A stretch of 64,000 nucleotides of DNA from Cryptomeria japonica (GCF_030272615.1 NC_081414.1:1489501-1553500); one strand, 5' to 3'; numbered from the stretch's first letter, positions 12,618 through 23,990 are shown. Notes: a model not told the origin generated them from the sequence alone. Made by a program: numbers and translations.

Positions 12618-14894
12618 ATGGAAGCTGTTAAACCTAGAACAATATGGGTAACTGAGATGGGTTATGAAGTTGATGTACGTGTATTGGACTTATATGCTAA
12701 GATTCTTATAGATGCCCTTGTAGATGAAAAGGAAAAGTCTTTTGGCACTGCTAAGCAAAAGGAACTTGAAGTTCAAATAGGGTTCAATAACAAGAAGAGG
12801 GAAGGTCAAATAAAGAAGGTAAGATAGGTTGTCGAGAAAATGTCCAGTGAAATCAAGCAGATTATTGGACTAGTAGAGTCATCTTCTTCGACAACAATTT
12901 AGGCCTCATCGGTAGTAGCAACCGACAAAGGTGTGATGAAAAGGTAGAAACCAGAAACCTTTATTGCCCCCGTTGGTTCTGGATCTAAAACTAAAGAAGA
13001 ACCCTCTAAGATTCCCAAAATTTACATGAGAATTCAGAGGAAGAATCTTGAGGAAGGAAAGCAACAAAAAACCAAGGTCACCCCTCCGGTAGCCCATAAG
13101 CAACTTGTGAAGGAAAGGAAGTCTACAAAGAGAGGAAATCAGACAGAGATACAACTCCCTCATTCGGGAAAGAGAAGAAATCTGAATTTATAAGGCTCTT
13201 GAATCCGGTAAAAGTATAAAAATTATCCCTCTTTTATCTGTAGGTGAATTGATTGATCAAATCACCAAGGATGAAATTTTGAGTAATATACAATATTATT
13301 ATGTGCATATGGATGATGTTGAGCAAAAGGAAACCGAGGAAGTAGTTTTGTCATACTTAGATATATATAAGAAAGCCTTAATTGAGATAAAAAAGAAAAT
13401 ACCAATAGAGTTATATAATAAATTAGACGGTAGAAGACTATTTGCACTTGAGGAAAATAGGCATATAAAGATTCAAGAACTGTTAACTGTTTGTGGTTCA
13501 ATAACTGAAGAGAAGATGCAAAAGTGCATTGAATTTGCAAATAAAACAATTTTCTGGAGTAGGCACAAGCATGTTAGCTTAATGGCGGGAAGAGTGAATG
13601 AAATAGTCAAAGAGACTCATGAGGCATGGGCAATTTCTTTGTTGATAATCCAGGATTCTTCACATCACCGAAAGTTCCTCCTAAGTCTGACATTCCTGAC
13701 ATCTCGGTTGATGCTAGGGGGAAAGGCATATTAGGTGAAGACCCACCGGTTTTGGAAAAGAAAGTAATTGAGGATATAGAGGAAAATAAACCAGCAGATA
13801 ATATTGAGGACAATTCTTCTCTGGTTATTGATGTAGATACAATTGAGATTCATGATGTAGTGGCAGAAGAAATAACTACACCAAGTGGCGAAGCCACCAA
13901 TGCCAAGGAGAAGGAACAAGAAGAAAAAGGACAGAAGGTAGAGGAAAAGGAGAAAGAACAAGGACAAATTGAAGTTAGGGTACCGAAACCATCACCGGTT
14001 TCTTTGTCCCTCATTGTTGGCACTTGACACATCCGGTCAAGTAGATTTTAGTCATTTTGAGAAGGAGAATATTTTTGATTAAGAAAAATCAGGTTTTAAG
14101 GGATTGAGAAGGAGAATATTGAGCAGTTGAGCAGTTATGAGTTAATGTTTGTTGTAGCACAAAAGCTTATGAAGGAAGGATCAAAGGACAAGAAAGTTAT
14201 AAAACAAGCCATTCCAATCCTGCAACAACTTGCCTCAGAATACAAGATCAGTCAGGTAGCTAGCCCCTCTGGAAAGCTAAAGGGTTTGACATAACACATT
14301 GCCAAGGAGTACAAAACTCTACAACAAGTGTCAAACCGACATTTGGTGGAGATGTATAATGTAGCTAGGAAGGTCACTTGTTATAACATGATCACATATG
14401 ATAAGACAAAGCTGACAGAAGAATTCACAAGAATTAATGAAGCCCTTCATCAATGCAACAATATTTACAAGTCTTGCACCAACACAACTAAATTAACAGT
14501 AGACTTGTAAGTTAAAATAAAAGTGACTAAGGTCTGATTAGAGCATATTGTAAATAATTTTGATGGTACTTAGTTATTGATCAACACCGTTGATGGTCAA
14601 AATTTGCTTTCAGAATCAAAGATTTCTGCTTTGGGGAAGAATATGGACATGTTAATTCGGCGGGCCAAAGAATTGAGAGGTTTGGTTAGTCCCCGACTAA
14701 ACACTTTATTGCTTCACAAAAGTGAATGTATAGAACAGATGAATAAGCCCACACCAGACTCATTAACAAAAAAAGAATTACATGCCTACATTCTTAATGG
14801 GTTTGTATCAATTTTGGGAACATTGAAAACCGACTGGGACACTTACTTGGGATTTTTGAAGAGCGCTTACCCTGATATATTCAAGTACATCTAG
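12618..14894 (+). pseudogene. Degenerate retroelement ORF (extra or env-like), unknown product
   Basis: A series of plus-strand frames (12618-12827, 13249-13734, 13626-14027, 14328-14510, 14577-14894) reads as one decayed Lys/Glu-rich protein split by stops and frame changes. It begins near AVKPRTIWVTEMGYEVDVRV and includes an acidic run around 13750-13990 (EKEQEEKGQKVEEKEKEQ). It ends about 240 bases before a polypurine-like AGAGAGA and a TG...CA LTR at 15136. The spacer has the phrase CATTGTTGTCAAAGGGGGAG (14953-14972), which in my experience follows the last ORF of plant copia-type elements. The position fits an env-like or extra ORF. No RT or integrase is legible. Function is unknown. Confidence 0.45.
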
Positions 14895-15135
14895 ATCTGG
14901 TAAACACTAATTTTGATTTCATTCATTTCTTATCATTTGCCCCGGCTTTGGCATTGTTGTCAAAGGGGGAGAGGTTGGATGTGAAAAATATTAAGGGACA
15001 TAAGAAGTAATGTATAGCTCAGGGGGAGCAACTTTCTAAGATTAGTTTTTGGGAAGTTTTTGGACAGGAACCAGAACAGAACTTCAATGATCCATTTTTC
15101 ACATGAGTGTTGCCATCAATGCCAAAGAGAGAGAT

Positions 15136-16070
15136 TGTTGGCAATTGACACTCATCTGGGCTCATGGTGTTGTCATTGATGGCAACACACATCATTTTGG
15201 GTTGGATACTTATTCGGTACTCACTAGTATTCTAGGATTGACATCCGACATTTAAGGAAACCGACATTGTGAAAAGCAAAGGAAATCAATAAACCAGGAA
15301 CCAGTATTTGGAGGCCGACATAGGAGATTGATCCGACAAAGGTTAAAGCGGCAACAGTCATAAAGATTAATGTTTATATTTTATTTTGGGTCGACATGTA
15401 TTTATCTTTTGTAATATGATTGTAAGCCGACATAAGGCATTCATGTTCATGTATGTAAGGGTATATAAGTCAGTTTGGTTAGGTCATTTTGGGATATAGA
15501 CATGATAGGATTTATGCAATTGTGTGAGTGAGATCTTGATCGACAGAATGCAAATGTAATGACCTGTAATTAGTCTTGGTTATTTGTGAAGAGGATTGGA
15601 AAGCGGATTAGGTTACTGATAAGGAAGGAGACATTGTTAACCAATATAGTTAGTACTTAAACCGGAACTCATCCAACACATCAGATGTACACTCAGAGTT
15701 CAGGATTTTGTTTGTAATTCAACATTTTATATCTGTAGTAAGTGAAGCTCCTTTGTGATGAGTATTGCGCTCTAGGTAGTGTGCCTTTTTGCATGTGCAA
15801 GCCCCCTTTTTATGTAATATTTATTCAACTGGCCAGTGGATAGATATTGTGGGTCACAAATCCCACCGTGGTTTTTCCTCTTTGAGGTTTTCCATGTATA
15901 AATATGTGGGTGGTGTTATGGTGTTGATCTTTGTGGTTGCTTTGTTCTTCATTATATCTTGTATATATGGTTACCGGTTATTAATTGGAAAAACATCTAA
16001 AGGAATTAAATTCTTAATTACTGGTAGAACACTGATTCACCCCCCCTCTCAGTGTTCTTGGATTCCAACA
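15136..16070 (+). repeat. 3' LTR (935 bp) of the preceding element
   Basis: It starts TGTTGGCAATTGACAC and ends GATTCCAACA, giving inverted ends TGTTGG/CCAACA. It is preceded by purine-rich GAGAGAGAT at 15128-15135. Inside are a TATA-like GTATATAAGTC near 15470 and AT-rich stretches. No 5' partner was found. A related start (ATTGTTGGCACTTGACAC) occurs at 14015, within the decayed ORF, and may be a second insertion boundary. Confidence 0.65.
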
Positions 16071-17040
16071 CTAACCTTATACCTAATTTAACACTAAACT
16101 AAGTTTAATCACAACCCTTATTAAATTTGTGTTAATGTTTTAATCCCAACCCTTCCTATAATTCTATATCTAATCATAACACTAAGCCGAATTGAACCCT
16201 AATCATAATCTTAAATAAAATTGAACCCTAAATCTAAACTTAACTGAATATTAAATCAATTCAAACCCTATTGATAACCCTAAACCAAATTGTACCCTAA
16301 TCCTCTATACACATTTTAACCCTAGCCTTTAACAAAATCAATCCCTAACCCTAACTCTAACCCAAATTAAATTGTAACCCTAAAACAAATTGAACATTAA
16401 ACTAAATTGGACTCCAACTCTAACACTAAACCAAAACAAACCCTAAACTTAAACCAAAGTCAACACTAACTATAAACCTAGTTGAACCTTAAGCCTAAAT
16501 CTAATTAAGTGCTAAACCAAATTGAATGAACCTAAACACTAAGCCAAATTGAAATCTAACATTAAACTTATTTGAACATCAAACTTAATTGAACATTAAA
16601 CTACACTAAATCCTAACACTAAACCAAATTGAACTTTCACCTTAACATTAAATCAAATTGAACCCTAACCTTAAACCTAATTGAACACTAAACCAAATTG
16701 AATGCTAATCCTTATTAAATTAGGGTTACTATTTCAATTTCAATATCTAATCTTGAACTTAAACTAAACCAAATTGAATTGTAATCCTAACTCTAAACCA
16801 AAATGAACCCTACCCCTTAACCTTGACCTAAAATTGAACCTTAACCCTAAAACTAATTGTTCACCCTAATCTTAAAATAAATTAAAATTAATCTTATTCT
16901 TAAACCAAAACTTAATCCTAGTTCTAAAATAAATTGAAACCTAACCCTAATAGTAAATCAAATTGGATCCTAATCATAAACCAAATTAAACCCTAGCCCT
17001 AAAACTAATTAAACCTCTAACCAAATAAACCTCCAACCAT
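16071..17040. repeat. Degenerate telomere-like minisatellite
   Basis: For about 970 bases the plus strand repeats variants of CCCTAAACCAAATTGAA, in units of roughly 16-18 bases. CCCTAA cores mix with (C/A)AAATTGAA blocks. Perfect plant telomere heptamers (CCCTAAA) occur only scattered, so this is an interstitial, strongly diverged array, not a functional telomere. Confidence 0.75.
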
Positions 17041-17480
17041 AAACTTAATTAAGATTAAAAAAAATAATGTCAATTTTTTAAACTGTAAAGATAGTAAAAT
17101 GAAAGTGAAAGATATATTTATTAATGTTAGATTTCTTAAAATGAAATTATTAAATAAATCAAATTTATTAAAGTTATATTATTAAATTTATATAATATTC
17201 CATTAAAGTTATTAAATTTATATTATTTAAATAAACTAAAAAATTAATTTAAATGATTCTTTAAATTCTTTAAATTATTTTCAATAATTTATTAAAGTTA
17301 ATTTTTTAAAGTTCAAAAATTTAGACATGTACATATAAAAATTAGGTTTATTATAATCTTTAAACTTAACTTTAACATTATTTCAAACACCAACATAAGA
17401 CAATAAAAAAAATAATTAATAATATTAAAAAAAATATTAATTTATTTATCTTTCAGTTATCATCATTTGCATAAAAAGAA
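17041..17480. other. AT-rich spacer
   Basis: Nearly pure A/T with ATTAAA and TTTAAA runs. No gene or clear repeat ends were seen. It could act as a matrix-attachment-type region, but that is only composition-based. Confidence 0.4.
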
Positions 17481-17631
17481 GATAGGAGAAAGGACCTAGT
17501 AGTTGTGCACCCTAACTTCGCGCTTCTCAAAATCCTACTTGGAAATTTCAAATCACTCCGATTTTTTTACAGGAGCTTACTTGGCAAGTCCCCTGCTTAT
17601 AACTAAGGTTTCAGGACCACATCATCAAATA

Positions 17632-17744
17632 TGATGCCACATCAGCATGCTTTTTACCAAGGTGTCCAAAATAGCCCCCCCAAAAAGTGAGACCAATAGG
17701 CGTGCAAAAGAGCCCCCAATAGTTGTGCAGCTGATATGGCATCA
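17632..17744. repeat. Short inverted repeat upstream of SUVH
   Basis: The arm TGATGCCACATCAGC (17632-17646) pairs with GCTGATATGGCATCA (17730-17744) with one mismatch. C-rich runs (AGCCCCCCC and AGCCCCC) lie in the loop. It may be a small hairpin MITE remnant in the SUVH promoter region. Confidence 0.5.
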
Positions 17745-18012
17745 CCTGATTGGTTACTTTTTACAATATTAATACATTTCCTAAGAAATGTTGGTACATT
17801 TCCTAACAAAAATTGATATTTTTTGTTTCAAACAATAGGTTTTATTTGTTCAATTTTTGAAACAAAAGATATCAACAACCGTCACAACAATTGGTGCATG
17901 CTCAACTATTGAATCCTTTCCCCTAAAACTGCAAAAATCGATTTGATCTTGTGACTGATCCCATAAATTATTTTGAACCTTGTTCACGTTAAAATAATTT
18001 CTTCTTCACCCT

Positions 18013-18019
18013 TATAAAA
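18013..18019 (+). promoter_or_regulatory. TATA-like box of the SUVH gene
   Basis: TATAAAA within CCCTTATAAAAACGG, about 400 bases before the start codon. If used, transcription would begin near 18045, leaving a very short first exon before the donor at 18058. The true promoter may therefore lie elsewhere. Confidence 0.35.
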
Positions 18020-18057
18020 ACGGTGGCAACATCAACTTCCTAACTGAAAACAACTAG

Positions 18058-18358
18058 GTAAGCTAATTTCTGAAGTTTATTTGGTAATCACATTTATTGT
18101 TTGTAATTGCCAAAATTTAGTCGATCCGCCGAAGACACATACCGGCAGTATATATTTTCAGCTTTTTTAACTCGATGAATAACACGTGGATTCCATGAGT
18201 AACCGCAGGAAGGCGCCATTACAAACTACCCGTTAAGCTAATATTTATTATTAATTTATTTACTGTTATTTAATGTATGCGCTCTCTTCTCATGCCCTTT
18301 TTCCTCCCAGGGAAGCTTAAGATTTTCAACTGTAGAGAAATTAAATCTTTTTTCTCAG
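18058..18358 (+). other. Candidate 5' UTR intron of SUVH
   Basis: A donor AG|GTAAGC at 18058 and an acceptor with a pyrimidine tract (TCTTTTTTCTCAG) ending at 18358 frame a 301-base AT-rich intron just before the coding region. A G-box (CACGTG, 18183-18188) lies inside it. Introns in the 5' UTR with intronless coding regions are common among SUVH genes. This is unconfirmed without transcripts. Confidence 0.45.
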
Positions 18359-18419
18359 GTTGATCAAATCGTTTCGAAGATTATTTGAATCTGGTTATGG
18401 TTGGCGAGCAGAGCAAACC

Positions 18420-21400
18420 ATGGGTGAAGTTGCCAATCCAGCATCCGTCCCAGCTGCTGTACAATGCGAGCCTTCCTCTACAGGTAAGAGCAAGCTAAAC
18501 AACAATATTCAAGTTATAGATTCTAAGAAGGAAAATATGAAAACGTCACTAAATAATTCTACACAAAATGGTGCAGCAACTAAATCGCTTAAAAAGAAGA
18601 AAAAGAAGCCCTCTGCATTTAGGGATTTTCCTCCCGGTTGTGGGCGTTTTGCTGAACCCATAATTCGAAATCTTAATCCTTCTCCTTCTTTTTCTGCTGC
18701 TCATAAAGAAGGAAAACAAGAAATATCGACGCCCAAACAGCCCGAAATGCCTTCTCTTTCTCCTCATTCTCCTCTGTACTCTGTCTCCGATCATCTTCAA
18801 CATCAGAAAAATTCATTGCATATTGAAACATCTTCCCCTTCACGTCCTCCTCTCCCGGACCATGAAGAGCAACATCACTCAACAATAGTTAAAGATCCTG
18901 AAAATCTACCATCCACTGGCCATTTGGAAAGACAACAAATACCAATTGCTACGGAGGCTGAAGGTGGGATTCTGGATTCTCTCGAGGCTATCTCTCCAGC
19001 TACAGCCGGGATGCTCATGTGTTCGCCTGATTCTCCTACAGCAGCCCCTGTTAATCTCTCACCATTATCTGTCTCTGCAGTTCGTGACTTCTCCGTGTGC
19101 TCTACTTGCCCTGAGATGCTCATGTGTCCGCTTCTGACTCAGCCCTTTTCTCCTTCTACAGCCCCCATTAGGTTCCCTAAGCGCTTTGTCTCTGCAAATC
19201 GAGATTTTCCCTTTGGATGTGGGAGAAACGCACCCCCAACCACAAGAGAAGAGTGCCTCCGAGCTATTGCAGCCCACAAAGCCTCCAAGGATCCCACCAT
19301 GCAGCTTATCCCATTCCCTGCAACTTTGGAGCAAGCAGAAGCAAATTCTGACTTGGACTCAAAAACTGTGGTGAATCAGCTGGATTTAATTCCTAAAGAT
19401 AATGAAGCAATGCCAGTCCCTACATTTATAGATAGTGAAGCAACTCCAACTGCTCCATATGAGGAGCTTGCCCATAGCTCAGATGAGGAAAAGAACCTTT
19501 CGAACAGACAAGCCTTGATGGTATCAACTAATCATAATTCTGAAATGTCACAAAAATCTAAGGCAAATGGTGAAATCGCCTATAGTGGGATTGTTTTGAG
19601 GAACAGAGCTTCTAGCTCATCGATACAGCCCCGGAGGAAAAATAATCTACCAGATGGGCAAGCCTTGATGATATCTAGTTCGACTGAATCCCAGCTATCT
19701 GATCCAAATACCTCCGAAGATAGTAAAGAAACTCCTAAGTATGGAGTTTCTGGCCTCAAAGTAGAGGAAGGCCTGCCATATGGGCAAGGTTTGTTAGAAG
19801 CATCACCTATACCCCTGCACTCTCAAACAAAGCCAAAACGTGTACAGAAATCCAAAGGAAAAGTAAAGGCCGCCGATGGTGGAAGCTCTACAAATACATC
19901 CAAGAAGAAATCTCAACTCAATTTGAAGCCTAAGGTTCAAAGTGTGAGCTTCGCTCTTACACCCTTTGATAGTGCTGATGGGCAAGCTAAATCTGATGGT
20001 GATGGAACAGTTACACGTGCCAAAGTCAGAGAGACCATGCGGCTTTTTCAAGTGCTTTATAGGAAATTCTTGCAGGAGGAAGAAAACCGTAGTAAGGAGT
20101 CCAGACAAGGCCACAGAAGGCCAGATATAATGGCTGCTAATGTTCTCAAGGAAAAAAATAAATATCTTAACACTGGGGAGAAGATTGTGGGTAATGTTCC
20201 TGGTGTTGAAGTTGGAGATGAATTTCACTATAGGATTGAGCTTATGATTGTTGGTCTTCATGGACAGTCGCAGGGTGGGATTGATTATTTGAACTTAAAG
20301 AAAGGTAAATCTATTCTTGCTACTAGTATTGTGGCATCAGGTGGTTATGCAGATAATGATGAAGGCGAAGTGTTGATCTACTCCGGACAAGGTGGGAACA
20401 GAGATAAGAAGGGGAAGCAGATGGAGGACCAGAAACTTGAGCGTGGGAACTTGGCACTCAAGAACTGCATAGATGCAGGCTCACCTGTTAGAGTAATACG
20501 AGGATTTAAGGACTCAAGGAATTCTGGTGGAGGTCGAGGTAGCCAGGATGCCACTCTGAGCAAGACAGGCACCACATACACGTACGATGGCCTTTATCTT
20601 GTAGAGAGATATTGGCAGGAAACGGGAACCAGTGGTTTTTCAGTGTTCAAATTTCAGTTGAGAAGAATGCCAGGCCAACCTGAGCTAGCCTGGAACATTG
20701 TTAAATCTGTTGGACGAGCAAAAAAGGGGGCACCTCGTGAAGGCCTTTGCCTTCAAGATATATCCCAAGGCAAAGAAACAAGGCCAATTTGTGTTGTTAA
20801 TACAGTAGATGATGAAGCTGGGCCAGCACCTTTTGAATATACTGCTAAAATTATATATCCATCAGGGTTTAATCCTCCTCCTCCAAGAGGCTGTGCTTGT
20901 GTTGATGAATGCTCCGACTCTGAAAAGTGTCTCTGTGCTGTCAAGAATGGAGGTGAACTGCCTTACAACTACACTGGTTCTATTGTTGAAGCAAAGCCCT
21001 TAGTTTACGAGTGTGGTCCATCTTGTAAATGTCCACCAACTTGTCACAACAGAGTAAGCCAACATGGTGTAAGAAATAATCTTGAGATATTTAAAACTGA
21101 TAAGAGAGGTTGGGGAGTACGGTCACTGTCTTCAATAACTTCGGGCAGTTTCATATGTGAATACACTGGTGAACTTCTTTCTGACATGGAAGCTGAACAG
21201 AGGACTGGAAATGATGAGTACCTATTTGATATTGGAAGAAGTAATGATCAATCTCTCTGGGATGGTCTCTCTGGTTTAGTCAATGAGCTCCCATCTCATT
21301 CTATAAGTGAAACTGTGGAGGATGTAGGTTATACCATTGATGCAGCCAAGTATGGAAGTGTTGGACGATTTATTAATCATAGTTGTTCTCCAAATCTATA

Positions 21401-21599
21401 TGCACAAAATGTTCTTTTTGATCATGATGATAAGAATATCCCACACATTATGCTTTTTGCTGCTGAGAATATTCCTCCCCTGCAAGAGCTTTGTTATCAC
21501 TATAACTATAACCCTGACAGTGTTCGAGATTCTGATGGAAACATAAAGAAGAAAAGCTGTTATTGTGGCTCCGATGAGTGCACTGGAAGATTATACTGA
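18420..21599 (+). CDS. SUVH-type histone H3K9 methyltransferase
   Basis: A 1,059-residue protein is predicted from the first ATG (18420) to TGA, with no introns. The frame stays open back to a TTG at 18360, but a likely splice acceptor precedes that. Residues 1-590 are low-complexity, with RDFPPGCGR (68) and RDFPFGCGR (261), a motif typical of SUVH5/6-like proteins, and repeats of the type NLPDGQALM. The SRA domain (about 591-753) begins GNVPGVEVGDEF and contains SIVASGGYADNDEGEVLIYS; SRA domains bind methylated cytosine. Pre-SET is at about 824-885 (Cys-rich, GCACVDEC). SET has GWGV (897), NHSC (986) and ELCYHYNY (1023). Post-SET reads CYCGSDEC before the C-terminus. All hallmark parts are present, so it probably writes H3K9me2 on heterochromatin in the nucleus. 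His at 1027 stands where many SET proteins have Asp. Confidence 0.93.
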   Translation: MGEVANPASVPAAVQCEPSSTGKSKLNNNIQVIDSKKENMKTSLNNSTQNGAATKSLKKKKKKPSAFRDFPPGCGRFAEPIIRNLNPSPSFSAAHKEGKQEISTPKQPEMPSLSPHSPLYSVSDHLQHQKNSLHIETSSPSRPPLPDHEEQHHSTIVKDPENLPSTGHLERQQIPIATEAEGGILDSLEAISPATAGMLMCSPDSPTAAPVNLSPLSVSAVRDFSVCSTCPEMLMCPLLTQPFSPSTAPIRFPKRFVSANRDFPFGCGRNAPPTTREECLRAIAAHKASKDPTMQLIPFPATLEQAEANSDLDSKTVVNQLDLIPKDNEAMPVPTFIDSEATPTAPYEELAHSSDEEKNLSNRQALMVSTNHNSEMSQKSKANGEIAYSGIVLRNRASSSSIQPRRKNNLPDGQALMISSSTESQLSDPNTSEDSKETPKYGVSGLKVEEGLPYGQGLLEASPIPLHSQTKPKRVQKSKGKVKAADGGSSTNTSKKKSQLNLKPKVQSVSFALTPFDSADGQAKSDGDGTVTRAKVRETMRLFQVLYRKFLQEEENRSKESRQGHRRPDIMAANVLKEKNKYLNTGEKIVGNVPGVEVGDEFHYRIELMIVGLHGQSQGGIDYLNLKKGKSILATSIVASGGYADNDEGEVLIYSGQGGNRDKKGKQMEDQKLERGNLALKNCIDAGSPVRVIRGFKDSRNSGGGRGSQDATLSKTGTTYTYDGLYLVERYWQETGTSGFSVFKFQLRRMPGQPELAWNIVKSVGRAKKGAPREGLCLQDISQGKETRPICVVNTVDDEAGPAPFEYTAKIIYPSGFNPPPPRGCACVDECSDSEKCLCAVKNGGELPYNYTGSIVEAKPLVYECGPSCKCPPTCHNRVSQHGVRNNLEIFKTDKRGWGVRSLSSITSGSFICEYTGELLSDMEAEQRTGNDEYLFDIGRSNDQSLWDGLSGLVNELPSHSISETVEDVGYTIDAAKYGSVGRFINHSCSPNLYAQNVLFDHDDKNIPHIMLFAAENIPPLQELCYHYNYNPDSVRDSDGNIKKKSCYCGSDECTGRLY

Positions 21600-22350
21600 A
21601 CACATGTGAAACTGCTCTGGTACCATATACTCTTGCCATTTTTCGAAGGTATCATTCTTATATGCCACCTTTCAATTGTTACTCGTTCTGACTGAATGAC
21701 AATTTGGTTTATCAAAACCTCTCCTCTCTATAGAATGTAGATTCACTTGATTGTTAAAATTTTCATTTACTACATATATTCTTCTTTGATTGTTTTCCTA
21801 AATAGAAAGAATCTATTTCACATACCAAATTGGCACATGTTTTGGCTTTGAACTAAAATAATTAATAAACCTATTGTCCTATTATTGTTGACTCTCCATT
21901 TTCTTTTCTTTTATTACTTTTCTCATTTTGTACTTTTTATGTTATTCTTACGAGATTATCCACAGTATTTTATTTTTATGTTTTGATTTGAATTAAATGG
22001 TATTTATCCTATTACGAGCTCTCTTATTAATAAACATGTATGTTATGGAGTATGGGTTCCTTTTAGTTACCTCTTATCCTTCAAGATACTATTCAATTTG
22101 CTTTATTCATGTGTAAATTTACCAACTTAAATTGTAATCAGTTTATCTTTAGATACAATAGTTCAATGATAGTTGAAAAACTAAGTTGCCAGTATGGGTA
22201 TGAGTACAAGAACTGGGTATGCTAGTATGGGCAATTTTTTTTGCCCTTGGGTATATATATATATATATGTTTAAAGAAATATACAGAATTGTAAAACTAA
22301 ATACACTTGATAGTAAGATACTTCATCATTGATCAATGCCAAAATGGTAG
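21600..22350. other. 3' flank of SUVH; no gene
   Basis: AT-rich sequence probably containing the 3' UTR. AATAAA-like signals include TAATAAAC near 21861. A (TA)n run lies at 22252-22268. No further coding region was seen. Confidence 0.4.
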
Positions 22351-22351
22351 T

Positions 22352-22409
22352 GATAAAGATAATTATTAAATGCCAATTGGTAGTTAAATATTTAATATTT
22401 ATCTTTATC
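22352..22409. repeat. Palindromic AT-rich hairpin
   Basis: The arm GATAAAGATAATTATTAAAT (22352-22371) is the reverse complement of 22390-22409 with one mismatch. The 18-base loop contains CCAATTGG. It may be a MITE core or a hairpin at the edge of the copia element. Confidence 0.55.
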
Positions 22410-22507
22410 AATTGCCATTTATTAGTGATAATTTTAGTTGCCTAAGTTCTTGATTCTAGTCTCCACTTCCCGACCCGTTCATTGTAATCAAATTTCTTAT
22501 ATGACAA

Positions 22508-22726
22508 TATTAAAGTAATATTGTAATATTTAGCTTGTAATGGTCATTTAAGTCGTTTAGTTAATTTTTAGTAACTTTCTATTCTGTAAGTCAATTAGTT
22601 AGTATTTAGAATCTTTCCATTTTGTCTTTAGTTCTTGATTGTTTCCATTATGGAAAGATCGTTTGTAATTGCTTATATAAGGAGTATTCTCGCCGTTTGT
22701 TAATCGAACAATCAATTATTATTTCA
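22508..22726 (+). repeat. 5' LTR of the copia element
   Basis: 219 bases, starting TATTAAAGTAATATTG (the usual TG appears mutated to TA) and ending ATTTCA directly before the primer site. GCTTATATAAGGAG near 22671 looks like the TATA region. Confidence 0.8.
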
Positions 22727-22738
22727 TGGTATCAGAGC
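22727..22738 (+). other. Primer binding site (initiator tRNA-Met)
   Basis: TGGTATCAGAGC, the standard plant copia primer site complementary to the initiator tRNA-Met 3' end, abuts the 5' LTR. Confidence 0.9.
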
Positions 22739-23254
22739 ATAGGTTCTTTTTTGGTTGATTTTTTTAATAAAAAAATTGTGGTCCATTTACCTAGAAATTT
22801 TTTAGAAGTTTTTTGATTAGTTTTTTTTAAACAAAAATTGTGGGGTATTAGTTGCTCGGCTAGGGTTTTCAGTTGTAAGTTTTTTGACGATTTAAAAAAA
22901 TAAATAAAATCGTGGGTTGTCTTCCTCATCTAGAGTTTGATGATTTTTCCACAAAATCGTGGCTTTTCGTCTTTGACAAAATTTTTTGACATTTTTTTAC
23001 AAAATCGTGGGTGTTGCTGTTTTTCTAAAGTAGTGGAGATTTTTTTTGACGATTTTTGGCAACATTGTGGATTTTCAGAATTGTGAAGGTTTAGTGTGAT
23101 TTTCCAGAAAATCGTGGGTATTTAGAATTTTTGCACGATTTAAAAAGAAACAAATTGTGGGCTTCAGTTTTTTGCTGATTTTTTATCAATAAAAATCAGT
23201 GTTTTTTTGAGAAGCTGCATTTTATCTCGTTTTGTCGCTTCGTTACCCAACGTC

Positions 23255-23990
23255 ATGTTGGAAGGCACTCAGAGGTTTAACGACAAGAATTACAATACCT
23301 GGAAACTGAGGATGCTCACCATTTTTGAGTATTGGTGCCTAGATTGGATTGTTTTGGGTAATTGTGCTTATCCCACAAGTTTGATGAGTGTAATCGTGAA
23401 GCGGCTATGCTGCTCAATTTATCATCGATGAGATGCTTCCATAATTGCCATTTGGCAGGACTGCTGCACAAATTTGGACTCACTTGAAGGATCTGCACAA
23501 GACGTCAGATAAAGGCAGAGCTTTCTTCCTTAAAAATATTTGTTCTCAATTATGATGGATGACAATATGTCTTTGCAGGATCATTTAATGAAGATCAAAG
23601 ACATTTGTGATCAACTGGAGGCCATTGGTCACAAGATGGAAGAAGAGGATATGGTGGTTATCACGCTGAAAAGCTTACCACAATCCTATGAGTACTCAAT
23701 CGAAACTCTCAACATTACATCCACCCATGTTGATTTGGAGTTTGATGACCTGTGCAACACGCTCTTTTATCAGCACAAGTGGAAGAAGAAGTTTGGTAGC
23801 AGCAGCAAGACAACCAGTGTAGAATAGGCTTTTACTGCCAAGGACAAGGCTAGCAGAAAGGACAAGGCGAACTGGATGATTCTTCAAAGAATCCAAAGTC
23901 TATCACATGTCACTATTGTGGTAAACTTGGTCATGTGAAGAAGTTCTACAGAAAGCAGTTGGCTGATAAAAAATCCAACTAGGGAGGATC
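23255..23990 (+). pseudogene. Copia gag, broken
   Basis: It begins MLEGTQRFNDKNYNTWKLRM, a copia gag start. After frame breaks around 23400-23540 it continues with SLQDHLMKIKDICDQLEAIG and ITLKSLPQSYEYSIETL, the UBN2-type gag domain. A TAG at 23825-23827 (VE*AFTAKDKA) replaces a residue that is usually Gln. The zinc knuckle after it reads CHYCGKLGHVKKFY: the last Cys is Tyr (TAC at 23947-23949), so the CCHC motif is broken. No protease follows. Confidence 0.75.

Noticed and set aside
14015-14034. Second LTR start inside the 12.6-14.9 kb ORF
   Set aside because: It resembles the LTR start at 15136 over about 18 bases only, then diverges; no end or TSD was found.
16071-17040. True chromosome end or functional telomere
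   Set aside because: Units are strongly diverged, and unique sequence with a gene follows.
18360-18419. Upstream start of the SUVH ORF
   Set aside because: The frame opens with TTG right after a likely splice acceptor; the first ATG is at 18420.
19803-20261. Antisense 152-codon ORF over SUVH
   Set aside because: It is a shadow of the SUVH reading frame with no domain.
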